Assembly: GCF_051851555.1 (NCBI RefSeq)
Contig: NZ_JBPDVH010000001.1
Location: 186,001-250,000, forward strand
Length of the DNA: 64,000 bases
Direction: 5' to 3'
From: Lonepinella sp051851555
GTDB lineage: Bacteria > Pseudomonadota > Gammaproteobacteria > Enterobacterales > Pasteurellaceae
Shown: piece after piece, positions 9,188 to 18,221 of the stretch
Layout of the letters: each line of letters opens with the position of its first letter
Numbering within the stretch: position 1 is the stretch's first letter
Program-made: the position numbers and the translations under genes
Notes under the pieces: generated by a model
What the model saw: only the letters and a program-made list of their open reading frames with translations
Database searches by the model: none
What the model was told of the DNA's origin: nothing

Positions 9188-9652
9188 TTACACCACGGGC
9201 GTATTGCGATAAAACATTAATCTTGGCAAGGCCAACCCAATTACTAACGCCCCGAGTAAGAATCCGGTTTTAATAAAATCGTTAATCATATGTTCATACA
9301 GATCGGGGGCATAACCATGATAGTTAATTTGTACAATGGCAATCATCGCTTTATAGGCATAAATCCCTGGAATCATTGGGATAATCGCCGCCACCGTAAA
9401 CACTTTTGGGTGCGCTAAATAACGTTGTGAAATATGCACACCCGCAAACCCAATCAACGCAGAGGCAAGCAAGGTTGCCAACACCAAGGCGACATCAAAA
9501 TGCAATAACAGGGTGCGGAAACTATGCCCCAATGCGCCTAACACACCACAATAAATCAAGGCTTTAGGTGGCACGTTAAAAATCAACGCAAAACCCACCG
9601 CAGGAATAGCGGCAAAAAACATATCGTCCAGTAATAATAAAATCAAATCCAT
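9188..9652 (-). CDS. yjjB: Threonine/serine exporter family, small membrane subunit (YjjB type)
   Basis: This is an inner-membrane protein of 154 aa with about four to five hydrophobic segments. The segments AAIPAVGFALIFNVP, YLAHPKVFTVAAIIPMIPGIYAYKAM and GLALPRLMFYR match E. coli YjjB. The start MDLILLLLDD at 9652 is chosen because it lies one base after the stop of the upstream partner (TAA C ATG), implying translational coupling. The longer frame would overlap the partner's coding sequence. YjjB works with YjjP, and the family includes ThrE exporters of threonine/serine; the E. coli pair has been linked to succinate export. The actual substrate here is not shown by sequence. Confidence 0.87.
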   Translation of the reverse strand: MDLILLLLDDMFFAAIPAVGFALIFNVPPKALIYCGVLGALGHSFRTLLLHFDVALVLATLLASALIGFAGVHISQRYLAHPKVFTVAAIIPMIPGIYAYKAMIAIVQINYHGYAPDLYEHMINDFIKTGFLLGALVIGLALPRLMFYRNTPVV

Positions 9653-9653
9653 G

Positions 9654-10451
9654 TTAATTTCCCCAATGTGCAATATTTAAAACATTTAATCCGAGAACAA
9701 TGCCCATACAAGCGCCAAAGGTCAACACCGTGGCCAAGGTCCAACGGGCCCAACCCATACCAATATGGCCTTTTAAAATATCCGCAATGGAATTCACTAA
9801 CGGGAAACCGGGAACCAACAATAATACACTTGACGCCAAGGCAATCTGAGGGTTGTTGCCTAAATTGAGTTTTAACGCCCAACCTGAAATGAGTGTGGCC
9901 ACAAAAGCCGTGACACCAAACACAATCAGCGGATTAAAATGCCGTTTAGCTAATTCTTGCCGTACAAACATGGCCACCGCAGAGGCCACAAAGGTAATAC
10001 CAAAAATAATATGATTACCGCCAGAAAGATGGGAAAAACAGGCGCAAGATAAGCCAATCATAAACACCACAAGCCAACGGTTATATTTCAGCGGTTTAAT
10101 CTGTTCTAATTTTTTACGCACCAAGTGAATGTCATAAATATGATGTTCTGCCGAAATCACAATCCGCTGTACGGCGGTCACCACTTGCATATTAATGCCT
10201 TTATCGCTATTTTGCCGTGCGGTGGTAATACAATGGCCGTGCATTAAGGTGGTCAACACAATGGCGTTCGGTGTGAGCGCACATTCCACCGATTCCGCCC
10301 CCAAGGCTTTGCCTAAACGTACCGCACTTTGCGACACCACCATACTCTCGGCACCATGTTGTAATAATAGTTGCGCCACCAAGACACAAAGCCTCGTGAT
10401 TTCACGTTGCTGTTCTTCAGCTTCTGTTTCTGTTTGTTGATATTGTTCCAT
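9654..10451 (-). CDS. yjjP: Threonine/serine exporter family, large subunit (YjjP type)
   Basis: This 265-aa protein has a soluble N-terminal half (QREITRLCVLVAQLLLQHGAESMVV; NAIVLTT; DKGINMQVVTAVQ) and a C-terminal half of membrane helices (WLVVFMIGLSCACFSHL; SSVLLLVPGFPLVNSIADILKGH). These blocks match E. coli YjjP closely. In the ThrE superfamily the N-terminal part carries a hydrolase-like domain and the C-terminal part forms the transport helices. It lies immediately upstream of the yjjB-type gene in one operon. An uptake-signal copy is inside the gene near 10320. Export of a small organic or amino acid is inferred from the family. Confidence 0.88.
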   Translation of the reverse strand: MEQYQQTETEAEEQQREITRLCVLVAQLLLQHGAESMVVSQSAVRLGKALGAESVECALTPNAIVLTTLMHGHCITTARQNSDKGINMQVVTAVQRIVISAEHHIYDIHLVRKKLEQIKPLKYNRWLVVFMIGLSCACFSHLSGGNHIIFGITFVASAVAMFVRQELAKRHFNPLIVFGVTAFVATLISGWALKLNLGNNPQIALASSVLLLVPGFPLVNSIADILKGHIGMGWARWTLATVLTFGACMGIVLGLNVLNIAHWGN

Positions 10452-10603
10452 GACATCATCCTAACCAATAAATTGGCCCCTATTATACGGGGTTTTATCA
10501 TTATTTAATTTGTCTTAAATCAAGAAAAGTGCGGTAAAAAATTAATGATTTTTTTAGATTTTAATGTTAATTTAATCGCATTTCTCATTTCTAGGCTTTT
10601 ATT

Positions 10604-11710
10604 ATGACACAAAAAACCCTTGTGGTGAAATTTGGCACCAGCACCTTAACGCAAGGTTCGCCAACATTAAACCGCCCACATATGATTGAAATTGTACGTC
10701 AATTCGCTCAACTGCATCAAGCGGGATTTCGCATTGTGATTGTCACGTCAGGCGCCATTGCTGCAGGGCGTGATTATCTCAATCACCCTGAATTACCGCC
10801 GACCATTGCCTCTAAACAATTATTGGCCGCCGTTGGTCAAAGTCAACTGATTCAAACGTGGCAGCAGCTTTTTGCTATTTACGATATTCACATTGGGCAA
10901 ATTTTATTAAGTCGTGCCGACATTGAAGATCGTGAACGCTTTCTTAATGCACGTGATACCTTGCATGCGTTGCTAGACAACCGCATTATTCCTGTGATCA
11001 ACGAAAATGACGCCGTTGCCACCGCAGAAATTAAAGTGGGTGATAACGATAATTTATCTGCTTTGGTGGCGATTTTAGTGCAAGCGGATCAGCTTTATCT
11101 CTTGACCGATCAACAAGGATTATTTGACAGTGATCCTCGCAAAAATCCTGAGGCAAAATTAATTCCTGAAGTGGCGCAAATTAACGATCATATTCGTGCG
11201 ATTGCCGGTGGCAGTGGCACCAATTTAGGCACGGGCGGGATGTCCACCAAAATCACGGCGGCGGATGTGGCCACCCGTTCGGGCATTGAAACCATTATTG
11301 TGTCGGGCAATCGTGAAAATGTGATCGTGGATTTGGCCTATGATAAACCTATTGGCACCAAATTTACGGTACCGGCTGAACACTTGGAAAGCCGTAAACA
11401 ATGGCTTTTCGCTGCGCCGTCAGCAGGTACGTTGGTGATTGATGAGGGGGCAGAAAATGCGCTGTTAATCCAACAAAAATCCTTATTGCCTGCGGGGATT
11501 GTGGAAGTGCAAGGACGTTTTTCACGGGGTGAAGTGGTCAAAATCCGCACCCGCAGTGGCAAAGACATTGCGCTCGGTATGCCACGTTATAACAGTGATG
11601 CCTTAAGCCGTATTCAAGGCAAAAAATCTCAGCAAATTGAACAAATTCTGGGCTATGAATATGGCGCAGTGGCGATACATCGTGATGATATGGTGGTATT
11701 GAAGAAATAA
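10604..11710 (+). CDS. proB: Glutamate 5-kinase
   Basis: ProB phosphorylates glutamate to glutamyl 5-phosphate, the first step of proline synthesis, and is feedback-inhibited by proline in known members. The 368-aa protein (E. coli 367) has the amino-acid kinase fold: VVKFGTSTLTQG at the N-terminus, VTSGAIAAGRDYL, NENDAVATAE, and GTNLGTGGMSTKI for substrate binding. A PUA domain covers about 280-360 (AGTLVIDEGAENALL). The divergent neighbour is yjjP. No proA lies beside it in this window, so the next pathway enzyme is encoded elsewhere. The gene ends before a strong uptake-signal terminator. Confidence 0.96.
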   Translation: MTQKTLVVKFGTSTLTQGSPTLNRPHMIEIVRQFAQLHQAGFRIVIVTSGAIAAGRDYLNHPELPPTIASKQLLAAVGQSQLIQTWQQLFAIYDIHIGQILLSRADIEDRERFLNARDTLHALLDNRIIPVINENDAVATAEIKVGDNDNLSALVAILVQADQLYLLTDQQGLFDSDPRKNPEAKLIPEVAQINDHIRAIAGGSGTNLGTGGMSTKITAADVATRSGIETIIVSGNRENVIVDLAYDKPIGTKFTVPAEHLESRKQWLFAAPSAGTLVIDEGAENALLIQQKSLLPAGIVEVQGRFSRGEVVKIRTRSGKDIALGMPRYNSDALSRIQGKKSQQIEQILGYEYGAVAIHRDDMVVLKK

Positions 11711-11726
11711 TATTCTGCGCTATTTT

Positions 11727-11787
11727 ACACCGCACTTTTCGGCTTAATCTACGTTGATCATTGCCTAAAAAGTGCGGTGTTTTTTTA
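11727..11787. terminator. Inverted uptake-signal terminator after proB
   Basis: ACACCGCACTTTT (11727-11739) pairs with AAAAGTGCGGTGT (11768-11780) and is followed by a run of seven T. It sits between convergent proB and the metallophosphoesterase gene. Confidence 0.85.
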
Positions 11788-11812
11788 CGTTATTTTTAGC
11801 GTGAGGGCTTGT

Positions 11813-12901
11813 TTATTCCTTGCCTTTTACATCAATAATTACCACTTCCGATTGCGAACCGAGGCGCATTGGAATGCCCCAAAAGCCATAGCCAGAGGTC
11901 ACGATAAAATGACCATGACCAATTTTTTCATGACCGTAAGCCAAACGGTAGGTTAATTTGGTAATCAAATTCGCAGGGAAAATTTGGCCGTTATGCGTAT
12001 GCCCCGCCACCAGTAAATCCACGGGTAATTGTGAAATTTGTTCAATTTCTGAGGGACGGTGATCAAGCACAAAAATCGGCAATGAGGCATCAACCGATTC
12101 CAGTAATTGTGCGGTACTCGGGCGATCTTTGACTAAATCATCATTGCGCCCCACAATCACAAATTCCTGATGAATGGTTTCGGTTTGGTCCCATAAAACC
12201 TTGATACCCGCTTGTTTAATTTGCTCGGCAATCCGTTGTTGATCGCCAAAGAAATCATGATTTCCCAAGGTGGCATAAACGCCTAAGGGGGCCTTAAGTT
12301 TGGCTAAACTCGGTTGCATTTGTTGGCTTAAATAAGCGTCCACGTTGTCGTCCATAATGTCCCCAGGGAGCAAAATAAGATCGACTTTTTGTTGATCAAA
12401 AATCGCCGCCAGTTGATCCATCTGTTTGGCGCCAAACAACGTGCCCAAATGAAAATCACTGGCTAGCCCGATTCGTAGCGGCTTGAGCGGTTTATCAAGG
12501 GTAATTTGATAATGCACAATTTTCGGTGTGTAAGCATTGTATACACTCACCGAAATCAGCCCGAACATGGCCACGGGATAAGCCCATGCCAATAAACGAG
12601 GACTCTGGAAATAACTTTTACCTAGCCACCAAATGATCCCGAATGCAAGACTAATAAACGCAGAATACAGTAAAATCACCAAAATATAAGGCGTTACCCG
12701 AAATAAGCTCGGTGAAACACGCAAAACGGTCAATAAAATAATGCCGTTCGCCAAGAGATAACTAAGGATCGCAAAGGCATATCGCCCTTGTTGGGGTAAA
12801 AACGCACCATATAACCAACCTAACGTGCGGTTAAAAATATACAAAAATAATTGCAATACCACGAAAACAGCGGCAAAAATAAAATAATAACGAGTTTCCA
12901 A
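11813..12901 (-). CDS. Membrane-anchored metallophosphoesterase (YkuE-like)
   Basis: The protein has N-terminal membrane helices (about the first 150 residues) followed by a calcineurin-like phosphoesterase domain. All metal-site motifs are present: DFHLG, GDIMDDN, GNHDFFG and GHTHNGQI, a two-metal hydrolase set. I set the start at TTG 12899-12901, preceded by GGAGAG six bases away. The ATG at 12944-12946 would sit inside the terminator hairpin of acnB. This gives 362 aa. Relatives include B. subtilis YkuE and many uncharacterised envelope phosphoesterases; the substrate is unknown. A gene symbol is not assigned because orthology to YkuE is only by domain. Confidence 0.8.
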   Translation of the reverse strand: METRYYFIFAAVFVVLQLFLYIFNRTLGWLYGAFLPQQGRYAFAILSYLLANGIILLTVLRVSPSLFRVTPYILVILLYSAFISLAFGIIWWLGKSYFQSPRLLAWAYPVAMFGLISVSVYNAYTPKIVHYQITLDKPLKPLRIGLASDFHLGTLFGAKQMDQLAAIFDQQKVDLILLPGDIMDDNVDAYLSQQMQPSLAKLKAPLGVYATLGNHDFFGDQQRIAEQIKQAGIKVLWDQTETIHQEFVIVGRNDDLVKDRPSTAQLLESVDASLPIFVLDHRPSEIEQISQLPVDLLVAGHTHNGQIFPANLITKLTYRLAYGHEKIGHGHFIVTSGYGFWGIPMRLGSQSEVVIIDVKGKE

Positions 12902-12915
12902 TTTATGCTCTCCAA

Positions 12916-12951
12916 TAAAAAATAGAAGGTGCGTGACAATACGCACCTTTC
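12916..12951 (-). terminator. acnB terminator
   Basis: On the minus strand AAGGTGCGT (12941-12949) and ACGCACCTT (12926-12934) form a 9-bp stem with a 6-base loop, followed by CTATTTTTTATT. It lies 27 bases after the acnB stop and ends just before the ribosome-binding site of the next gene. Confidence 0.85.
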
Positions 12952-12977
12952 ATTAAAAAATCAACCTTATCAAAAAG

Positions 12978-15587
12978 TTATACTGCAGATTGGAAAATCA
13001 CATTATCGGATTTTTGCGTATAACGGCTAATTTGGTCGAAATTCATATAACGGTAAGTATCGTCTTTATCTTGCTGTAAATCATTGGCGTAAGATAAATA
13101 TTCTTGCGGTGTCGGTAAACGACCCAACAAGGAGGCCACCGCCGCCAGTTCCGCTGAGGCCAAATACACATTGGCACCTTGTCCTAAACGGTTCGGGAAG
13201 TTACGGGTGGAGGTGGACACCACCGTGGCTTTATTGGCCACACGGGCTTGGTTCCCCATACAAAGTGAACAACCGGGGATTTCAATCCGTGCGCCACTTT
13301 TCCCGAAAATGCTGTAATAGCCCTCGTCACTCAACAAAGACGCATCCATTTTGGTGGGCGGTGCAATCCACAATTTGGTTGGGATCATGTCTTTAAATTT
13401 CGCCAATAATTTCCCTGCGGCACGGAAATGACCGATATTGGTCATACAAGAACCGATAAACACTTCATCTATTTTATCACCTTGTACCTCGGACAACAAA
13501 CGGGCATCATCGGGATCGTTTGGTGCACACACAATCGGTTCCTTAATATCCGCCAAATCAATGTCGATCACCGCCGCATATTCTGCATCGGGATCCGCTT
13601 GCATTAATTCTGGGTTATCCAGCCATTTTTCCATATCACGAATACGACGTTCCAAGGTTCTCACATCGCCATAACCCTCGGCGATCATGTATTTCAGCAA
13701 CACAATATTGGAATTTAAATATTCAATAATCGGCGCTTTGTCTAATTTAATGGTACAGGCCGCCGCAGAACGTTCAGCCGACGCATCGGAAAGTTCAAAG
13801 GCTTGTTCCACTTTTAAATGTTCCAATCCCTCAATTTCCAAAATACGTCCAGAGAAAATATTTTTCTTACCCGCTTTTTCCACCGTTAATAAGCCTTGCT
13901 TAATGGCATAATACGGAATCGCATGTACCAAATCACGTAAGGTAATCCCTGGTTGCATTTCGCCTTTAAAGCGCACTAACACTGATTCAGGCATATCCAA
14001 TGGCATCACGCCAGTGGCTGCGGCGAATGCGACCAAGCCAGAACCCGCAGGGAATGAAATCCCAATCGGGAAACGAGTATGGGAATCGCCACCGGTACCG
14101 ACGATGTCAGGCAATAACATGCGGTTTAACCAAGAGTGAATAACACCGTCGCCCGGGCGCAGTGAAACACCGCCACGGTTCATAATAAAATCAGGTAAGG
14201 TGTGATGGGTCACCACGTCCACTGGTTTTGGATAAGCGGCGGTATGACAGAACGATTGCATCACTAAATCAGCGGAGAAACCCAAACAAGCCAGATCTTT
14301 AAGTTCATCTCGGGTCATTGGTCCAGTGGTATCTTGTGAACCGACCGAAGTCATGCGTGGCTCGCAATATTGACCCGGTCGAATGCCGTCCACGCCACAA
14401 GCTCGGCCAACCATTTTTTGTGCAAGGGTAAAACCTCGGTGATTTTGCACCGCACTTTGTGGTTTTTGGAACACGTCACTTTCTGGCAAACCTAATTCCA
14501 CACGAGCTTTATGGGTTAAGCCACGGCCGATAATCAATGGAATACGGCCACCCGCTCGTACTTCGTCCAATAACACATTGGTTTTTAATTGGAATTCCGC
14601 TAATACCTCGTCCGTATCATGACGGCAAATTTTGCCCGCATAAGGGTAAATATCAATCACATCACCCATATTCAGTTGGCTGACATCCACTTCAATCGGC
14701 AACGAACCCGCATCTTCCATGGTGTTAAAGAAAATCGGCGCAATTTTACCGCCAAGCACCACGCCGCCCGCCCGTTTATTTGGAATATAAGGAATATCTT
14801 CCCCCATAAACCAAAGTACCGAGTTGGTGGCGGATTTACGTGAGGAACCCGTTCCCACCACGTCGCCCACATAAGCCAAGGGGAACCCTTGTTGTTTCAG
14901 GCGTTCAATTTGTTTAATCGGGCCGATATTCCCTGCGTCATCTGGTTCAATACCATCCCGTTCATTTTTTAACATGGCTAAGGCATGCAATGGAATATCG
15001 GGACGAGACCACGCATCTTGTGCCGGTGAAAGATCATCGGTGTTGGTTTCACCCGTGACTTTAAACACGGTGACCGTTAATTTTTCCGCCAATTTGGGGC
15101 GAGATAAAAACCATTCGGCGTCAGCCCAAGATTGTAAGACTTGTTGCGCAAACGTATTGCCTTGTTTGGCACGTTCCGCCACGTCGTGGAAATTATCAAA
15201 CATGAGTAGAGTAGTAGAAAGGGCGTTTGCAGCAATGGGAGCGAGAGTAGGATTATCGAGGGCGGCCAATAACGGCTCAATATTATAACCGCCTTGCATG
15301 GTACCGAGCAACTTGACGGCATGTTCCGTTGAAATCAGCGGTGAACGGGTTTCTCCTTTGGCTAAGGCCGCCAGAAAACTGGCTTTCACATAAGCCGACT
15401 CATCCACTCCGGCTGGAATGCGAGTCTCAAAAAGTTCAAGCAAATCCACCGCACTTTTTTCTGCCGGCGGATGTTTCAGCAATTCGATTAACTGTGCCGT
15501 CTGTTCTGCATCTAATGGTTTGGGAACAACACCTTGTACAGCACGTTCATCAACGTGTTTTTGGTAATTTTGTAAAAAACTAAACAT
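12978..15587 (-). CDS. acnB: Bifunctional aconitate hydratase B / 2-methylisocitrate dehydratase
   Basis: AcnB isomerises citrate to isocitrate in the TCA cycle and carries a labile 4Fe-4S cluster. The 869-aa protein (E. coli 865) starts with a HEAT-like helical domain, then the swivel domain (TNTDDLSPAQDAWSRPDIPLH), then the catalytic domains. Cluster ligands are in IGSCMTNIGHF and IPGCSLCMGNQARV. TGGDSHTRFP is the usual active-site segment. AGGAGCTCCT precedes the ATG. Two uptake signals are inside the gene (near 14450 and 15450). In Haemophilus relatives the TCA cycle is often incomplete, so a complete acnB is useful context. Confidence 0.97.
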   Translation of the reverse strand: MFSFLQNYQKHVDERAVQGVVPKPLDAEQTAQLIELLKHPPAEKSAVDLLELFETRIPAGVDESAYVKASFLAALAKGETRSPLISTEHAVKLLGTMQGGYNIEPLLAALDNPTLAPIAANALSTTLLMFDNFHDVAERAKQGNTFAQQVLQSWADAEWFLSRPKLAEKLTVTVFKVTGETNTDDLSPAQDAWSRPDIPLHALAMLKNERDGIEPDDAGNIGPIKQIERLKQQGFPLAYVGDVVGTGSSRKSATNSVLWFMGEDIPYIPNKRAGGVVLGGKIAPIFFNTMEDAGSLPIEVDVSQLNMGDVIDIYPYAGKICRHDTDEVLAEFQLKTNVLLDEVRAGGRIPLIIGRGLTHKARVELGLPESDVFQKPQSAVQNHRGFTLAQKMVGRACGVDGIRPGQYCEPRMTSVGSQDTTGPMTRDELKDLACLGFSADLVMQSFCHTAAYPKPVDVVTHHTLPDFIMNRGGVSLRPGDGVIHSWLNRMLLPDIVGTGGDSHTRFPIGISFPAGSGLVAFAAATGVMPLDMPESVLVRFKGEMQPGITLRDLVHAIPYYAIKQGLLTVEKAGKKNIFSGRILEIEGLEHLKVEQAFELSDASAERSAAACTIKLDKAPIIEYLNSNIVLLKYMIAEGYGDVRTLERRIRDMEKWLDNPELMQADPDAEYAAVIDIDLADIKEPIVCAPNDPDDARLLSEVQGDKIDEVFIGSCMTNIGHFRAAGKLLAKFKDMIPTKLWIAPPTKMDASLLSDEGYYSIFGKSGARIEIPGCSLCMGNQARVANKATVVSTSTRNFPNRLGQGANVYLASAELAAVASLLGRLPTPQEYLSYANDLQQDKDDTYRYMNFDQISRYTQKSDNVIFQSAV

Positions 15588-15719
15588 AGGAGCTCCTTAT
15601 TTTTGTTGCAATTCTGTTACATATTAATACTGTTCTCTCTTATCGACAATAAGTTTTTGAAACAAATCATTAAGCTATGATAAACTAGCGCTAATTTGAT
15701 AAAACCAAAGGATTTTTCA

Positions 15720-18191
15720 ATGTCAACTTTAGCCAATCTCTACCGTAAAATTTTAGCGTTCCCTTTATCATTATTGGTCAAAAACAATTCTATTCCACAT
15801 CACCCAATAGAAGAATTGGAATTGGATATCAATCAACCCTTTGTTTATGTTCTGCCTTATACCTCACAAACGGATTTAGTGATTTTTCAACGTAATTGTT
15901 TAAATGTAGGGTTGCCCGATCCGTTGCAACCCAATGAAATCAACGGTGAAAAACTACCTCGTTATGTATTTTTAGATGAGGGACATAGTTTCTTTAAATC
16001 TAAGGGCGCCAAAAAAGAAACGGAAAAAGTATTCTATAACTACTTAGAATTACACCGCAGTTTGCCCGAGTTAAATGTGCAAGTGGTGCCCGTTTCGGTG
16101 TTATGGGGGCGTTCACCGGGGCAAGAAGATAAAAATGGCTTGCCAAAATTACGCTTACTGAATGGCATTCAAAAAACCTTTACAGTGTTATGGTTTGGCC
16201 GTGATACCTTTGTGCGTTTCTCGCAAGCGGTGTCATTACGTTATATGGTGGATGAACATGGTTCAGATGAAAAAATCGCTCAAAAATTGGCTCGTGTAGC
16301 GAAAATGCACTTTGCCAAACAGCGTATTTCTGCGGCGGGTCCTCGCTTACCGAATCGTCAAGCCATGTTCAAAAAACTATTGCAATCGCCAACCATTTTA
16401 CAAGCCATTGATGATGAGGCCACGGCTAAAAAAATAAGCCATGAAAAAGCCACCCAAGAGGCACAAAAAATTCTGGATGAAATTGCCGCCAATGTGAGCT
16501 ATGAAAGTTTGCGTATTGCCGACCGTTTTTTACGTTGGTTATGGAATAAACTGTATCAAGGCATTGATGTACAACATGCTGATCGTGTGCGTAAACTGGC
16601 CTTAGAGGGGCATGAAATTGTGTATATTCCTTGCCACCGTAGCCATATTGACTATTTATTGCTGTCTTATGTGCTGTATCATCAAGGCTTAGTGACACCG
16701 CATATTGCCGCTGGGATTAACCTTAATTTCTGGCCGGTGGGCGGCTTATTCCGTCGTGGCGGGGCATTCTTTATTCGCCGTACGTTCAAAGGCAATCGCC
16801 TCTATTCTACGCTGTTCCGTGAATATTTAGCGGAATTGTTCCACCGTGGTTATGCCGTGGAATTCTTTATTGAGGGCGGTCGTTCACGTACAGGTCGCTT
16901 ATTGGCGCCGAAAACCGGCATGGTGTCCATGACCTTACAAGCCTTACAACAAGGCCAAACTCGCCCGATTTCCTTGGTGCCAGTGTATGTGGGTTATGAA
17001 CATGTGTTAGAAGTCGATACTTACGCCAAAGAATTGCGTGGCGCCGCCAAAGAGAAAGAAAATGCAGGCTTAGTGTTGCGAGTGATCAAGAAATTACGCA
17101 ATCTTGGCAAAGGTTATGTAAACTTTGGCGAACCGATTTCACTCAATAGCTACCTCACGCAACATTATCCAGAATGGAAACAAAGCCTCCAAGAAGAACG
17201 CCCAAGTTGGTTTAACCAAGCGGTGGATCAAGTAGCCAATCAAGTAATGGTGAACATTAACAACGCCGCCGCCGTTAATGCCATGAACTTAACCGGCACC
17301 GCCTTACTGTCCTCACGCCAACGTGCGCTATCCCGTGAGCAATTATTGGAGCAGTTGGAAAGCTATCAACAATTATTACAAAATACGCCATATTCACAAG
17401 ATGTGATTATTCCAACGGAAACGCCAGAGGAAATGCTCAATCATGTGTTGAGCTTGGATCGTGTCGGCGTGTTAACGGAAAAAGATAATTTCGGGGAAAT
17501 TATCCGTTTAGAACGTAATTCAGCGGTATTAATGACCTATTATCGCAACAATATCCAACACTTATTTGTGTTACCGTCTTTAGTGGCGAGCATTGTGTTG
17601 CATTATGAGGCTACCCAAAAAGATTTGGTGATTGATGCGGTGAATAAAATTTATCCGTTCTTACGTGCCGAGTTATTTTTACATTTTAGTAACGAAGAAC
17701 TGAATCAACGCATTGAAAGTGTGATTGCTGAATTAGCCCGCCAAGAATTAATCAAATGCAACGATAGCTTGCTCAGTATCAACCGACCAAAAGTGCGTGG
17801 TTTACAACTATGGTCAGCCGGTATGCGTGAGATTTTGCAACGTTATCAAATTGCGGTGAGCTTGCTGTGTAACGATCCGAGCATGTCTCGTGCAAGTTTG
17901 GAAAAAGAAAGCCAATCGGTGGCACAACGTTTATCGGTATTACATGGGATTAATGCTCCTGAATTTTTTGATAAAGCCGTGTTCTCTGGTTTTATTAATA
18001 GCTTGAAAACAAACGGTTATTTTGATGAAAATGGCCAAGCAGATTTGACCAAATTACAACAATTATCGGATATTTTCACCCGTTTGATTTCGGCTGAAAT
18101 TAACTTGACCATTCAAAGTGCGGTGGAAAAAGCGGAAGAAACCACCAGCAACGATGTGGCACAAGAAGATAAAACCGAAGATAACGTATAA
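15720..18191 (+). CDS. plsB: Glycerol-3-phosphate 1-O-acyltransferase
   Basis: PlsB acylates sn-glycerol 3-phosphate at position 1, the first step of phospholipid synthesis, at the inner membrane. Start ATG 15720 (MSTLANLYRKIL) follows AAAGGA; a TTG 24 bases upstream adds nothing conserved. The 823-aa protein has the HxxxxD catalytic motif at H306-D311 (HRSHID), the same residue numbers as E. coli PlsB. RRGGAFFIRR follows, then EGGRSRTGR and a later PVYVGYE block. An acidic/Ser-rich tail ends the protein. It is divergent from acnB. An uptake signal sits near the 3' end (about 18116). Confidence 0.97.
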   Translation: MSTLANLYRKILAFPLSLLVKNNSIPHHPIEELELDINQPFVYVLPYTSQTDLVIFQRNCLNVGLPDPLQPNEINGEKLPRYVFLDEGHSFFKSKGAKKETEKVFYNYLELHRSLPELNVQVVPVSVLWGRSPGQEDKNGLPKLRLLNGIQKTFTVLWFGRDTFVRFSQAVSLRYMVDEHGSDEKIAQKLARVAKMHFAKQRISAAGPRLPNRQAMFKKLLQSPTILQAIDDEATAKKISHEKATQEAQKILDEIAANVSYESLRIADRFLRWLWNKLYQGIDVQHADRVRKLALEGHEIVYIPCHRSHIDYLLLSYVLYHQGLVTPHIAAGINLNFWPVGGLFRRGGAFFIRRTFKGNRLYSTLFREYLAELFHRGYAVEFFIEGGRSRTGRLLAPKTGMVSMTLQALQQGQTRPISLVPVYVGYEHVLEVDTYAKELRGAAKEKENAGLVLRVIKKLRNLGKGYVNFGEPISLNSYLTQHYPEWKQSLQEERPSWFNQAVDQVANQVMVNINNAAAVNAMNLTGTALLSSRQRALSREQLLEQLESYQQLLQNTPYSQDVIIPTETPEEMLNHVLSLDRVGVLTEKDNFGEIIRLERNSAVLMTYYRNNIQHLFVLPSLVASIVLHYEATQKDLVIDAVNKIYPFLRAELFLHFSNEELNQRIESVIAELARQELIKCNDSLLSINRPKVRGLQLWSAGMREILQRYQIAVSLLCNDPSMSRASLEKESQSVAQRLSVLHGINAPEFFDKAVFSGFINSLKTNGYFDENGQADLTKLQQLSDIFTRLISAEINLTIQSAVEKAEETTSNDVAQEDKTEDNV

Positions 18192-18221
18192 TTATTTTTT
18201 ATTATCCCTTTAAGGAACCCT

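Noticed and set aside
12902..12946. ATG 12946 as start of the phosphoesterase gene
   Set aside because: It lies in the acnB terminator and adds residues with no homology; the TTG at 12899-12901 has a good ribosome-binding site.
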